Part shown: piece after piece, positions 1 to 6,592 of the stretch
How the letters are laid out: the number at the start of each line of letters is the position of its first letter
Numbering within the stretch: the stretch's first letter is position 1
Assembly: GCA_900551555.1 (NCBI GenBank)
Contig: URWC01000101.1
Coordinates: 1-6,941 of the forward strand
Length of the DNA stretch: 6,941 bases
Direction: 5' to 3'
Source of the DNA: an uncultured Collinsella sp.
Lineage (GTDB): Bacteria; Actinomycetota; Coriobacteriia; Coriobacteriales; Coriobacteriaceae
Position numbers and translations under genes: made by a program
Notes under the pieces: model-generated
What the model was told of the DNA's origin: nothing
The model's database searches: none
The model's input: only the letters and a program-made list of their open reading frames with translations

Positions 1-1321
1 CGGTGATCAGTTTGATGATCGTCGTCTTGCCGGCGCCCGTGGAGCCCACAAACGCAATCTTTTGCCCCGGCTTGGCAAACAGGTTGAGGTCCGTGAGCAC
101 GCGGGCGCCCGGCACGTAGGAAAAGTCCACGGCATGGAAGCGCACGTCGCCGGCAAGCGGGACCAAGCCGCACGTGAGCTCGGTGCCGTCGGCAGCCACC
201 GCGCGGCCCGACTCATCAACGGCTGCCACGTCATGCAGATGCCCATACGCGCCCACGCCCTGGCCCTCGGGAATCTTCCACGCCCACGCGGCGTCGCCCG
301 TCTGCACCAGCTCCACGCAGCCCTCGTCCACCTCGGGCTTAAGGTCCATAGCCGCAAACAGGCGCTCGGCACCGGCCAACGCGTTGAGCAAGAAGTTGCC
401 GAGCTGCGTAAACTGGTTGATGGGCATGGCCGCCTGGCGCACAAAGACCAGGTAGCTCGCGAGCGCGCCCACGTCGGCGAGCCCCTTGATGCAGAGCATG
501 CCGCCCGCCACCGCGACGATGGCATAGTTGACGTAGCCAATCACGACGGTCATGGGCACCATGGAGTTGGCATAGCTCACGGCGGCGGTACCGGTACGGC
601 GAAGCTCGTCGTTGCGGCAGGTGAAGCCGGCGACATTCGCCGCCTCGCGGTTAAAGACCTTGATGACCTTTTGGCCCGAGACCATCTCTTCGATATATCC
701 GTCCAGGTCGCCAAGCGATGCCTGCTGGGCGGCAAAGAAGCGCTTAGAGCGCGCGCCCGAATAGCGCGCATACAGCACAATGGCCGCATCGCACACGAGT
801 GTGATAATCGTGAGCTGCCAGTTAAGGATGATGAGCATGGCCGTGGTGCCCACAACCTGAATGGTGGCCTGAATCACGTTGGCAAAGCTGTTGTTAAGCG
901 CCTCGGAGACGGTGTCGACGTCATTGGTGAAAAAGCTCATGATGTCGCCCGAGCGCGTGCTGTCAAAATAACTGAGCGGCAGCGTCTGGATGTGCGCGAA
1001 CAGGTCGCGGCGAATATCGGACACCACGCGTTGGGCCGCGCGCACCATGATCTGCGAGTAGCCCAGGGCCGAAAGCACGCCCGCGGCGTAGATGATCGCC
1101 GTCAGGATGACCTGCTTGGCAAGCAGTTCCTCCCCGCCCGTGGCCAAACCGTTAACGATGGGGCGCACCATGTAGGTGCCGGCGAGGCTCGCGATGGCGG
1201 CGACGGAGGCGAGCACGCCCACCGCGAGCAACGAGAACTTGGCATGCCCCATGTAGGAGAGCAAGCGGCGCACAGTGCGCTTGAGGTCGGCCGGGCGTGC
1301 TTGGGCTGCGGTCTTAGGCAT
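1..1321 (-). CDS. ABC exporter half-transporter, second subunit (3' end outside window)
   Basis: Fused membrane-ATPase half-transporter, probably exporting drugs or lipid-like compounds as a heterodimer with the gene just upstream. The first 440 residues are visible. Roughly six membrane segments lie at about 29-50, 71-92, 145-165, 167-187, 252-275 and 286-302. An exporter-type coupling stretch includes LPLSYFDSTRSGDIMS near 114-129. The nucleotide-binding domain begins near 391 (GDVRFHAVDFSY) and has Walker A GSTGAGKTT at 426-434 (Lys432). The frame then runs off the window, so signature, Walker B and switch His cannot be seen. The ATG at 1321 follows a GGAAGGGGG-rich ribosome site at 1330-1338. 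It overlaps the last 8 bases of the upstream gene, which implies translational coupling. About 60 residues (330-390) between membrane and ATPase parts form a longer linker than in minimal exporters. The family is certain; the substrate is unknown. Confidence 0.93.
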   Translation of the reverse strand, partial: MPKTAAQARPADLKRTVRRLLSYMGHAKFSLLAVGVLASVAAIASLAGTYMVRPIVNGLATGGEELLAKQVILTAIIYAAGVLSALGYSQIMVRAAQRVVSDIRRDLFAHIQTLPLSYFDSTRSGDIMSFFTNDVDTVSEALNNSFANVIQATIQVVGTTAMLIILNWQLTIITLVCDAAIVLYARYSGARSKRFFAAQQASLGDLDGYIEEMVSGQKVIKVFNREAANVAGFTCRNDELRRTGTAAVSYANSMVPMTVVIGYVNYAIVAVAGGMLCIKGLADVGALASYLVFVRQAAMPINQFTQLGNFLLNALAGAERLFAAMDLKPEVDEGCVELVQTGDAAWAWKIPEGQGVGAYGHLHDVAAVDESGRAVAADGTELTCGLVPLAGDVRFHAVDFSYVPGARVLTDLNLFAKPGQKIAFVGSTGAGKTTIIKLIT

Positions 1322-3143
1322 GACGCTCACCCCCTTCCAAGGGCGATCCGCATGCGACGGAGGAAAACGGATCATTCGCGCAACCATCGTCACTGCCGTC
1401 GCCGGCTTCCGCGTTCCTCGCAAACTCCATCTGCGAGGCGTAAATCTCCTGGTAGATGTTGTCGCCCGCCAGCAGCTCCTCGTGCGTGCCCACGCCGTGG
1501 ACACGACCGTCGTCCAACACCACAATGCGATCGGCATCCATGACACTCGCGATGCGCTGGGCGATGATGAGCACGGTCGTATCGGAAATCCGGGCGATGT
1601 GCTCGCGAATCTTTGCGTCGGTCGCCATATCGACCGCGCTGGTGGAGTCATCAAAAATGAGCACGCGCGGATGCTTGAGCAGCGTGCGCGCGATGCACAG
1701 ACGTTGCTTCTGGCCACCCGAGACACCGGCGCCGCCTTGGCCCAACTCGCCGTCCAGCCCGCCGATGCGATCAAGGAACTCGTCCACGCACGCCGCGCGG
1801 CAAGCCGCGAGGAGCTCATCGTCCGACGCCTGCGGATTGCCCCACTGCAGGTTCTCGCGCACGGTACCCGTAAACAGCACATTCTTTTGCAGCACAATGC
1901 CCACGGCGTCGCGTAGAGTCGCGAGATCGTAGTCGCGCACGTCGCGCCCGCCCACAAGCACGGCGCCTTCGGTGGCGTCGTACAGGCGCGCAATCAGCTG
2001 CACAAGCGAGCTCTTGCCCGAGCCCGTGCCGCCGAGGATGCCCACCGTCGAGCCGCTCTCGATGCGAAGGTCGATATGCTCGAGCACATCCTCGGCTGCA
2101 TCCGCGCGGTATTTAAAGGAAACGTCGCGAAATTCGATACTGCCGTCCGCTGGCGCCGCAGTCGCGAGGTCTCCCGCGGGGTTGGCGATAAAGGGCTCCT
2201 CATCGAGCACCTCGACGATACGGCCCACACTCGTAAGAGCGCGCGTGAGCAGCAAAAACACATTGGAAATCATCATAAGCGAGTTCATGATCAGCAGCAC
2301 GTAGCTCATAAAGCCCGTGAGCGAGCCCACGCCCAGCTTGCCGGCGAGAATCATGCGGCCGCCAATCCACAGGATGGAGAGCGCAGCCACGTACATCGAC
2401 AGCTGAAACACCGGCAGGTTGAGCACCGCGTTGCCAAAGGTCTTCGTCGCAGTGCGCGCGAGCTCGGTATTGACGGTGTCGAACTTGGCCTCCTCGTGCT
2501 CGGTACGAACGTAGGCCTTGACGGCACGCACGGCGGTGAGGTCCTCCTGTACCACGCCGTTGAGGTGGTCCATCGAGGTCTGGAGTTGGCGGTAGAGCGG
2601 ACTCACGCGATAGGTGATGACGCCCAGCACGATTGCCAGCACGGGCAAGATGATCGCAAAGACGGTGGCGAGCGGGCGCGACAGCATCAGCGCGTAGATA
2701 AGGCCGACGATAAGCGTCACCGGGCCGCGCACCATAGGGCGAAAGCCGTTGCCCACAGCATTTTGGATAACGGTGATGTCCGTGGTCATGCGGGTGACGA
2801 GCGAGCTGGCGTCGTAGTTGTCCAGGTTGCCAAAGGCGAGCGTTTGAATCTTTTTGTACTCGGCCTCGCGCAGGTTGGCGCCTAGGCCCGAGGCAACGCG
2901 GGCGGACGTGCGGGCATAACCCAAGCCCAGTACCAGCGAAAGCGCAGCGCACACCAACATGTACGCACCCTGTAGCAGCATGTAGTTGATATCACACGCA
3001 GGCACGCCCACATCGATGATGTTGGCCATGATGACCGGGATAAACAGCTCGAGCACCGTCTCGACCGACACAAAGAACACGCCGAGGATGGCATCGCGAC
3101 GGTATGCCCCTAGATAGGAAAACAGTATTTTGAGATTGCGCAC
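1314..3143 (-). CDS. ABC exporter half-transporter, first subunit with degenerate ATPase site (BmrC/LmrC/TM287-like)
   Basis: Complete 609-residue ABC exporter subunit. About six membrane segments lie in residues 15-300 (near 17-40, 56-76, 137-155, 158-178, 240-262, 275-298), followed by an ATP-binding domain. Walker A is GGTGSGKS at 371-378 (Lys377), the Q-loop Gln is 419 (VLQKN), the signature is VSGGQ at 474-478 and Walker B is VLIFDD at 494-499. The catalytic Glu after the Walker B Asp is replaced by Asp499, and the switch-loop His by Gln529 (IIAQRI). Both changes mark the degenerate half of heterodimeric exporters such as BmrCD, LmrCD and TM287/288. This supports pairing with the overlapping downstream gene. 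The start is GTG at 3143: an in-frame TGA lies two codons upstream and the next Met is residue 39. A GGGGG ribosome site sits 10 nt ahead. The tail beyond about 575 is low in recognisable motifs, and its last codons contain the ribosome site of the next gene. Confidence 0.94.
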   Translation of the reverse strand: MRNLKILFSYLGAYRRDAILGVFFVSVETVLELFIPVIMANIIDVGVPACDINYMLLQGAYMLVCAALSLVLGLGYARTSARVASGLGANLREAEYKKIQTLAFGNLDNYDASSLVTRMTTDITVIQNAVGNGFRPMVRGPVTLIVGLIYALMLSRPLATVFAIILPVLAIVLGVITYRVSPLYRQLQTSMDHLNGVVQEDLTAVRAVKAYVRTEHEEAKFDTVNTELARTATKTFGNAVLNLPVFQLSMYVAALSILWIGGRMILAGKLGVGSLTGFMSYVLLIMNSLMMISNVFLLLTRALTSVGRIVEVLDEEPFIANPAGDLATAAPADGSIEFRDVSFKYRADAAEDVLEHIDLRIESGSTVGILGGTGSGKSSLVQLIARLYDATEGAVLVGGRDVRDYDLATLRDAVGIVLQKNVLFTGTVRENLQWGNPQASDDELLAACRAACVDEFLDRIGGLDGELGQGGAGVSGGQKQRLCIARTLLKHPRVLIFDDSTSAVDMATDAKIREHIARISDTTVLIIAQRIASVMDADRIVVLDDGRVHGVGTHEELLAGDNIYQEIYASQMEFARNAEAGDGSDDGCANDPFSSVACGSPLEGGERHA

Positions 3144-3184
3144 GCAGGTTCAACCCCCATCAAACGTTGTTCGCAAACGCACGT

Positions 3185-3212
3185 ATTATTGCGCGCCGAA
3201 TAATGGTGTCAA
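3185..3212 (-). promoter_or_regulatory. Predicted sigma-70-type promoter of the ABC exporter operon
   Basis: On the minus strand a perfect -35 box TTGACA (3212-3207) is followed after 16 bp by AATAAT (3190-3185), five of six matches to the -10 consensus. TAATAC at 18 bp is an overlapping alternative. Initiation near 3178 would give a leader of roughly 35 nt before the GTG start at 3143. The match and position are seen directly; activity is inferred. Confidence 0.65.
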
Positions 3213-3220
3213 GTATTCCG
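3196..3220. repeat. Imperfect inverted repeat across the ABC promoter -35 box; possible operator
   Basis: CCGAATA (3196-3202) and TATTCCG (3214-3220) form 7-nt arms with one mismatch, and the TTGACA box lies between them. A related motif occurs upstream at 3276-3295. The position would suit a repressor site, but no cognate regulator for the ABC operon is visible and the arms are short. Confidence 0.35.
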
Positions 3221-3275
3221 AAATCGTTTTCTGCAAGGTTAACGCCGGCGGCGAGTTCTCGTGACGTGTGTCCAT

Positions 3276-3295
3276 ATTCACTCGGAATAATGGTG
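3276..3295. repeat. Second copy of the GAATA motif (inverted TATTC/GAATA and direct repeat GAATAATGGTG)
   Basis: TATTC (3276-3280) and GAATA (3285-3289) form a short inverted repeat. The 11-mer GAATAATGGTG at 3285-3295 exactly repeats 3198-3208, 87 bp away. An exact 11-base match within a 261-bp intergenic region is unlikely to be chance, so a shared protein-binding site is plausible. Confidence 0.4.
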
Positions 3296-3330
3296 CGCGT
3301 GACTTTTTCGCCCGGCACCCAACACAAACC

Positions 3331-3361
3331 TTGACTCTACAATCGTTGTAGGGTTTTCACT
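3331..3361 (+). promoter_or_regulatory. MerR-type promoter of the MATE-merR operon with overlong 19-bp spacer
   Basis: TTGACT (-35, 3331-3336) is followed after 19 bp by TTCACT (3356-3361) in the -10 position. The same arrangement, TTGACT, dyad in the spacer, then a TATACT-like box at 19 bp, is known from promoters activated by MerR-family proteins, which twist the DNA to correct the spacing. The -10 box is poor on its own, fitting an activator-dependent promoter. TACACT at 3361-3366 would need a 24-bp spacer and is less likely. Confidence 0.75.
3334..3354. promoter_or_regulatory. MerR-family operator dyad
   Basis: CTACAA (3337-3342) and TTGTAG (3346-3351) are perfect inverted arms around TCG. 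Extending outward to ACTCTACAA and TTGTAGGGT gives 8 of 9 paired positions over 21 bp. The dyad fills the spacer of the adjacent promoter, where MerR, BmrR and TipA-type proteins bind. The likely binder is the MerR-family protein encoded at 4806-5654. Confidence 0.8.
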
Positions 3362-3404
3362 ACACTGGTACATAAACAAACCCAGCCAGAAAGTGCCCCC
3401 GCTC

Positions 3405-4751
3405 ATGGAACACGACCTCACACGCGGCAATGTCCTCAAGACCATCGCGACCTTTGCCCTGCCCTATATGCTCTCGTACTTTTTACAGATGCTCTACGGC
3501 ATGGCCGACCTGTACATGATGGGGCAGTTTAGCGGCGCTGCCGGCATCACCGCCGTGGGCAATGGCGCACAGACACTCTATATCATTACCGTGACGCTCG
3601 TGGGCCTGGCAATGGGAACGACGGTTATCGTCGGCCACGCCGTGGGTTCGCGTCGCTTCGACCGCGCCGAGACCGCCATCGGCAACACCATCACGCTCTT
3701 TATGGGCGTCTCGGTGGTGCTGGCCGCTGTCCTGCTCGCACTGTGCCCGCAAATCGTGGCGCTCATTGGCACGCCGGCCGAGGCAGTCGAAGGAACCGCC
3801 GCCTACCTGCGTATCTGCTTTGTCGGCATTCCGTTTATCGCCGCATACAACATTCTTTCGGCCATCTTTCGCGGGCTGGGCGATTCGCGCTCGCCCATGT
3901 ACGTGATCGGCGTGGCATGCATCATCAACATCGCGCTCGACTTTCTGTTTATCGGGCACATGGGGCTCGGCCCCGTGGGCGCGGCGCTCGGCACGGTGAC
4001 CGCCCAGACGGCAAGCGTTGCCCTCGCGCTCGTGTGGCTCAAGAGCCGTCGCACGAACATCCACGTTAAGCGCAGCGACCTGCGCCCCCAGCCCGAGGTG
4101 CTCGGCAGCATTCTTAAGATCGGCGTGCCCGTGGCCGTGCAGGACGGCTGCATCCAGGTAGCGTTTATGTTTATCACCGTCATCGCCAACCACCGAGGGC
4201 TCGTCGACGCCGCCGCCGTGGGCCTGGTCGAGAAGATGATCAGCTTTTTGTTCATTGTGCCGAGTTCCATGGGCGCCACCGTCAGCGCGCTCACGGCGCA
4301 GAATGCCGGCGCGGGCAAGGGCGACCGCGCGCGTCAGGTGCTCAAGGACGCCATGACGATCTCGGTGGTGTACGGTTGCCTGATCACGGTGCTGATGTGG
4401 CTGGTGGCGCCGGCGTTTATTGGCTTTTTTGCCAAGGACCCCGCGGTGGTCGCGGCCGGTACCGGCTATATGCACAGTTATATTTTCGATGCAATCTTTG
4501 CCGGCATCCACATTTGCTTTAGCGGCTTTTTCGCTGCATACGGCAAGAGCTACATCGGCTTTGCGCACAACGTGCTGGCCGTGGCGCTCATTCGCGTGCC
4601 GGGCGCGTGGCTGCTGTCGAACGCCTATTCCGACACGCTGTTTCCCATGGGCATCGCCTCGCCGTGCGGATCAATTCTATCGGCGGTCATCTGTGTTGTC
4701 GCGTTTACCATGCTCAACCGGCGCGGGGCTTTTGACAAGTTGGCAGCGTAG
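3405..4751 (+). CDS. MATE-family multidrug efflux transporter
   Basis: 448-residue polytopic inner-membrane protein of the MATE (multidrug and toxic compound extrusion) family. These pumps export cationic drugs or toxins in exchange for Na+ or H+. The length and the repeated hydrophobic blocks fit the usual 12 membrane segments in two homologous halves. Family features are the N-terminal DLTRGNVLKTIATFALPYML followed by LQMLYGMADLYMMGQF, the loop FRGLGDSRSP at about 155-164, and the second-half loop TAQNAGAGKGD at about 297-307. I chose ATG 3405 because MEHDLTRG fits the usual family start. A GTG at 3393 would add four residues (MPPL). Neither start has a strong ribosome site; AGAAAG at 3388-3393 is the only weak one. 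The gene follows a MerR-type promoter, and a MerR regulator lies 54 bp downstream, so ligand-induced expression is likely. The drug specificity cannot be read from the sequence. Confidence 0.93.
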   Translation: MEHDLTRGNVLKTIATFALPYMLSYFLQMLYGMADLYMMGQFSGAAGITAVGNGAQTLYIITVTLVGLAMGTTVIVGHAVGSRRFDRAETAIGNTITLFMGVSVVLAAVLLALCPQIVALIGTPAEAVEGTAAYLRICFVGIPFIAAYNILSAIFRGLGDSRSPMYVIGVACIINIALDFLFIGHMGLGPVGAALGTVTAQTASVALALVWLKSRRTNIHVKRSDLRPQPEVLGSILKIGVPVAVQDGCIQVAFMFITVIANHRGLVDAAAVGLVEKMISFLFIVPSSMGATVSALTAQNAGAGKGDRARQVLKDAMTISVVYGCLITVLMWLVAPAFIGFFAKDPAVVAAGTGYMHSYIFDAIFAGIHICFSGFFAAYGKSYIGFAHNVLAVALIRVPGAWLLSNAYSDTLFPMGIASPCGSILSAVICVVAFTMLNRRGAFDKLAA

Positions 4752-4790
4752 CGGGGCAACGCGAGTCTGGCGCCCCTCCCCGACCCTATT

Positions 4791-4798
4791 GAAAGGAG
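4791..4798 (+). promoter_or_regulatory. Ribosome binding site of the MerR-family gene
   Basis: GAAAGGAG lies 7 nt before the ATG at 4806. It is much stronger than the site in front of the MATE gene, which may raise regulator output relative to pump output from a shared transcript. Confidence 0.75.
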
Positions 4799-4805
4799 CG
4801 GTCCC

Positions 4806-5654
4806 ATGACCGACTCGCCAACTGAACATACCGAGGGCCTGCTCCGAATTGGCGAGGTGGCGCGCCTGTTTAACCTGAGCGTGGGGACGCTACGTCATTA
4901 CGAGCAGATGGGCTTGCTGGACCCGGCGCACATCGATCCGGCGAGTGGGTACCGCTACTACGGATCGCGGCAGCTCTCCACCCTCAATACCATCAGCCAC
5001 CTGCGTGTTCTCGACTTGCCGTTGGCGCAAATCCGCGAGTTTGTGACCACGCGCGATGTGGACCTCATGCAGCGGCAGCTGGCTCAGCAGCAGGAGCTCA
5101 TCGAACGCAAGCGCCGCGAGCTCGAACGCGTGTCGCGCAAGATCGATAACCGGCTTGCCCTGCTGCACAATGCCTTGAGCACCGAGCTCGATACCATTTG
5201 CACAATCGATGCGCCCGAGCTTCGCTGCGCCGTGTTGCGCGAACGCGTCAACCCTACCGACGCCTATGCGCTGGAGTGGCAGATTCGTCAGCTGCAGAAA
5301 GGCCAACACGAGACCTTTGTCTTTCTGGGCAACTTAGGCGTCGGGATTAGCGCCGAGCGCCTCGCCGCCGGCGACTTTGATGGCTACGACGAGGTCTTTT
5401 TGCTGCTCGATGACACCGATGAGTACTTGGGCGACGTCGAGGTGCGACCCGCCGCGCGGTGCCTGACCATAAGCTTTCACGGCACGCACGGGCAAGCAGA
5501 CCCGCGCTATAAGCAGCTGCTCGGCTATATGCGCGAACACGGGCTGTCCCCCGCTGGCCCCTCACGCGAGATTGCCCTGATCGACGACATCATCAGCGAT
5601 GACCCCGCGACCTACGTGACGCAGATCACGGTGCCCGTTACTGTGCTCGATTAA
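4806..5654 (+). CDS. MerR-family transcriptional regulator with BmrR/GyrI-like effector-binding domain
   Basis: 282-residue regulator. Residues 12-80 are a MerR winged helix-turn-helix (LLRIGEVARLFNLSVGTLRH, then the wing GYRYYGSRQL). Residues about 83-122 form a charged, Gln-rich dimerisation coiled coil. Residues about 128-280 match the general shape of the GyrI-like/BmrR effector domain that binds bulky, often cationic drugs, ending in TYVTQITVPV. The acidic Glu255 in SREIALIDD may correspond to the buried Glu of BmrR that contacts cationic ligands; this is inference. There is no SoxR-type Cys cluster, so iron-sulfur redox sensing is unlikely. The gene follows the MATE pump by 54 bp with no evident terminator, and a consensus MerR dyad precedes the operon at 3334-3354. 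The simplest reading is a self-amplifying drug sensor controlling the pump and itself. Confidence 0.92.
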   Translation: MTDSPTEHTEGLLRIGEVARLFNLSVGTLRHYEQMGLLDPAHIDPASGYRYYGSRQLSTLNTISHLRVLDLPLAQIREFVTTRDVDLMQRQLAQQQELIERKRRELERVSRKIDNRLALLHNALSTELDTICTIDAPELRCAVLRERVNPTDAYALEWQIRQLQKGQHETFVFLGNLGVGISAERLAAGDFDGYDEVFLLLDDTDEYLGDVEVRPAARCLTISFHGTHGQADPRYKQLLGYMREHGLSPAGPSREIALIDDIISDDPATYVTQITVPVTVLD

Positions 5655-5710
5655 GAACCTCCCGGACAGGCATGAAGTGCAGTTCAACTAACGAGCGTCG
5701 GCTACAGGAT

Positions 5711-5749
5711 AACCGCCATGTCGAGGACAATCCCCGATATGGCGGTTTT
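5711..5749 (+). terminator. Rho-independent terminator of the MATE-merR operon, possibly bidirectional
   Basis: Arms 5711-5726 (AACCGCCATGTCGAGG) and 5732-5747 (CCCCGATATGGCGGTT) pair over 16 positions with one G-U and one A-C mismatch around a 5-nt loop. The run TTTT at 5746-5749 follows on the plus strand. It lies 57 bp after the regulator stop. Its end touches the stop codon of the convergent PIN gene (5750-5748), so it may also stop minus-strand transcripts, although their T tail is short. Confidence 0.8.
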
Positions 5750-6170
5750 ACTCCTCCGGAATCGGAAACGCACGGATGAACTCTGCAGGCGAGAAGGTCT
5801 TGATGGTCGAGCGCACAAAAGCGGCGCGGTCACGCGTGATGATAAAGTCCACACCGGCACGCTCGGCCATCGCACGGATACAGCCGTCCTCAAAGTCCGG
5901 CTCATCGGAATAGGCGGAGGTAAAACAAGCTTCTTGGTCGAGAGGCTCTACCGAGTAGCTCTTAAGGCAGTCGCGCACCACCTCGCGGGCGCTTGCCTCC
6001 CCGGCCTGTTTGGTGAGAATGTAGTACGCGTCCTTGAGGGAGCAAGCCGAAACCACACCTTCGATAAGTCCCACGTCAACGAGCCCCTTGGTCGTTTGCG
6101 CCGCCCCATGCTCCGGCCGGCCCGGAAGCACGCAATCGAGCAGAAAATTGGTATCGAGAAATACCCTCAT
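5748..6170 (-). CDS. PIN-domain (VapC-like) ribonuclease toxin
   Basis: 140-residue single-domain PIN protein of the PIN_3 type, predicted to be a Mg2+-dependent endoribonuclease and the toxin of a type II toxin-antitoxin pair. It opens with the hallmark FLDTNFLLD (Asp6, Asn8). Further acidic candidates for the metal site are Asp47 (SLKDAYYIL), Asp92/Glu94/Asp95 (PDFEDGCIRAMAE) and Asp114 (FIITRD). The C-terminal FSPAEF is also typical. It starts at ATG 6170, which overlaps the antitoxin stop as ATGA (6167-6170), so translation is probably coupled and the antitoxin is made first. All expected active-site acids seem present, so the toxin looks intact. RNA target unknown; vapC is avoided as a symbol because the partner is Phd-like rather than VapB-like. 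Confidence 0.9.
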   Translation of the reverse strand: MRVFLDTNFLLDCVLPGRPEHGAAQTTKGLVDVGLIEGVVSACSLKDAYYILTKQAGEASAREVVRDCLKSYSVEPLDQEACFTSAYSDEPDFEDGCIRAMAERAGVDFIITRDRAAFVRSTIKTFSPAEFIRAFPIPEE

Positions 6171-6559
6171 AGGTAGCGCTCCCTCGCGATGCGCTTTTCA
6201 TCTTCAACCGTCATCGTATCGAGCGGCGTTCCTTTTGGCATTTTGGCTACGATATCGAGATACTCCTGGTAGTCCTCATTCTCCGCGAGCATCTCACGGA
6301 TCTCCTTCCAGGTGATCTTGGGATGCCACATCGTACCCATGTCGCGCTTGGGCTTGCCCATGCCGCACGTCGGCTTTGCGCCCCCACGCTCCTGGGCAGC
6401 GTCATATTCCACCGTAACTGGACCTTCATAGTCGAGCGGCACGATCTTGAACAACGGCTTGCTCCGCTTGAAGACCACAACCTCCTCGCCCTCGTTGGCA
6501 ACCTTATCGGCCACCCGCGTAAGGTTCTGGCGCAGCTCCGAAAACGCGACGGTAACCAT
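6167..6559 (-). CDS. Phd/YefM-family antitoxin with long C-terminal extension
   Basis: 130-residue antitoxin. Residues 1-45 have the Phd/YefM fold signature (VAFSELRQNLTRVADKVANE, then EEVVVFKRSKPLFKIVPL), which dimerises and binds operator DNA. The remaining 85 residues are long for this family, whose members are often 75-90 residues. They contain a Gly/Lys/Met-rich linker (about 55-78) and an acidic helical tail (about 82-128), likely the part that wraps and blocks the PIN toxin. I chose ATG 6559 because GAGAGGAG lies 5 nt upstream. An in-frame ATG at 6577 would place that ribosome site inside the coding region and adds only MLRGAA. The 4-bp overlap with the toxin and the upstream palindrome support a self-repressed operon. 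Confidence 0.88.
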   Translation of the reverse strand: MVTVAFSELRQNLTRVADKVANEGEEVVVFKRSKPLFKIVPLDYEGPVTVEYDAAQERGGAKPTCGMGKPKRDMGTMWHPKITWKEIREMLAENEDYQEYLDIVAKMPKGTPLDTMTVEDEKRIARERYL

Positions 6560-6564
6560 AGCGG

Positions 6565-6572
6565 CTCCTCTC
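6565..6572 (-). promoter_or_regulatory. Ribosome binding site fixing the antitoxin start
   Basis: GAGAGGAG on the minus strand, 5 nt before the ATG at 6559. It decides in favour of this start over the in-frame ATG at 6577. Confidence 0.8.
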
Positions 6573-6592
6573 AACATATATCTTTACTGCTA

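Noticed and set aside
62..1543. Long plus-strand open frame (493 codons) opposite the ABC genes
   Set aside because: It is antisense to two clear ABC transporter genes, rich in Arg, His and Ala without domain motifs, as expected of a GC-rich mirror frame.
3243..3250. Perfect palindrome CGCCGGCG in the divergent region
   Set aside because: An 8-bp GC palindrome is common in GC-rich DNA and is not positioned on a promoter element.
3483..4568. Minus-strand open frame of 361 codons opposite the MATE gene
   Set aside because: Its composition is His/Asp/Arg-rich with no recognisable domain. The opposite strand encodes an unmistakable MATE protein.
4753..4776. Possible hairpin GGGGC/GCCCC between the MATE gene and merR
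   Set aside because: Only a 5-bp stem with a large loop and no T tract, so not a credible terminator. The two genes are likely co-transcribed.
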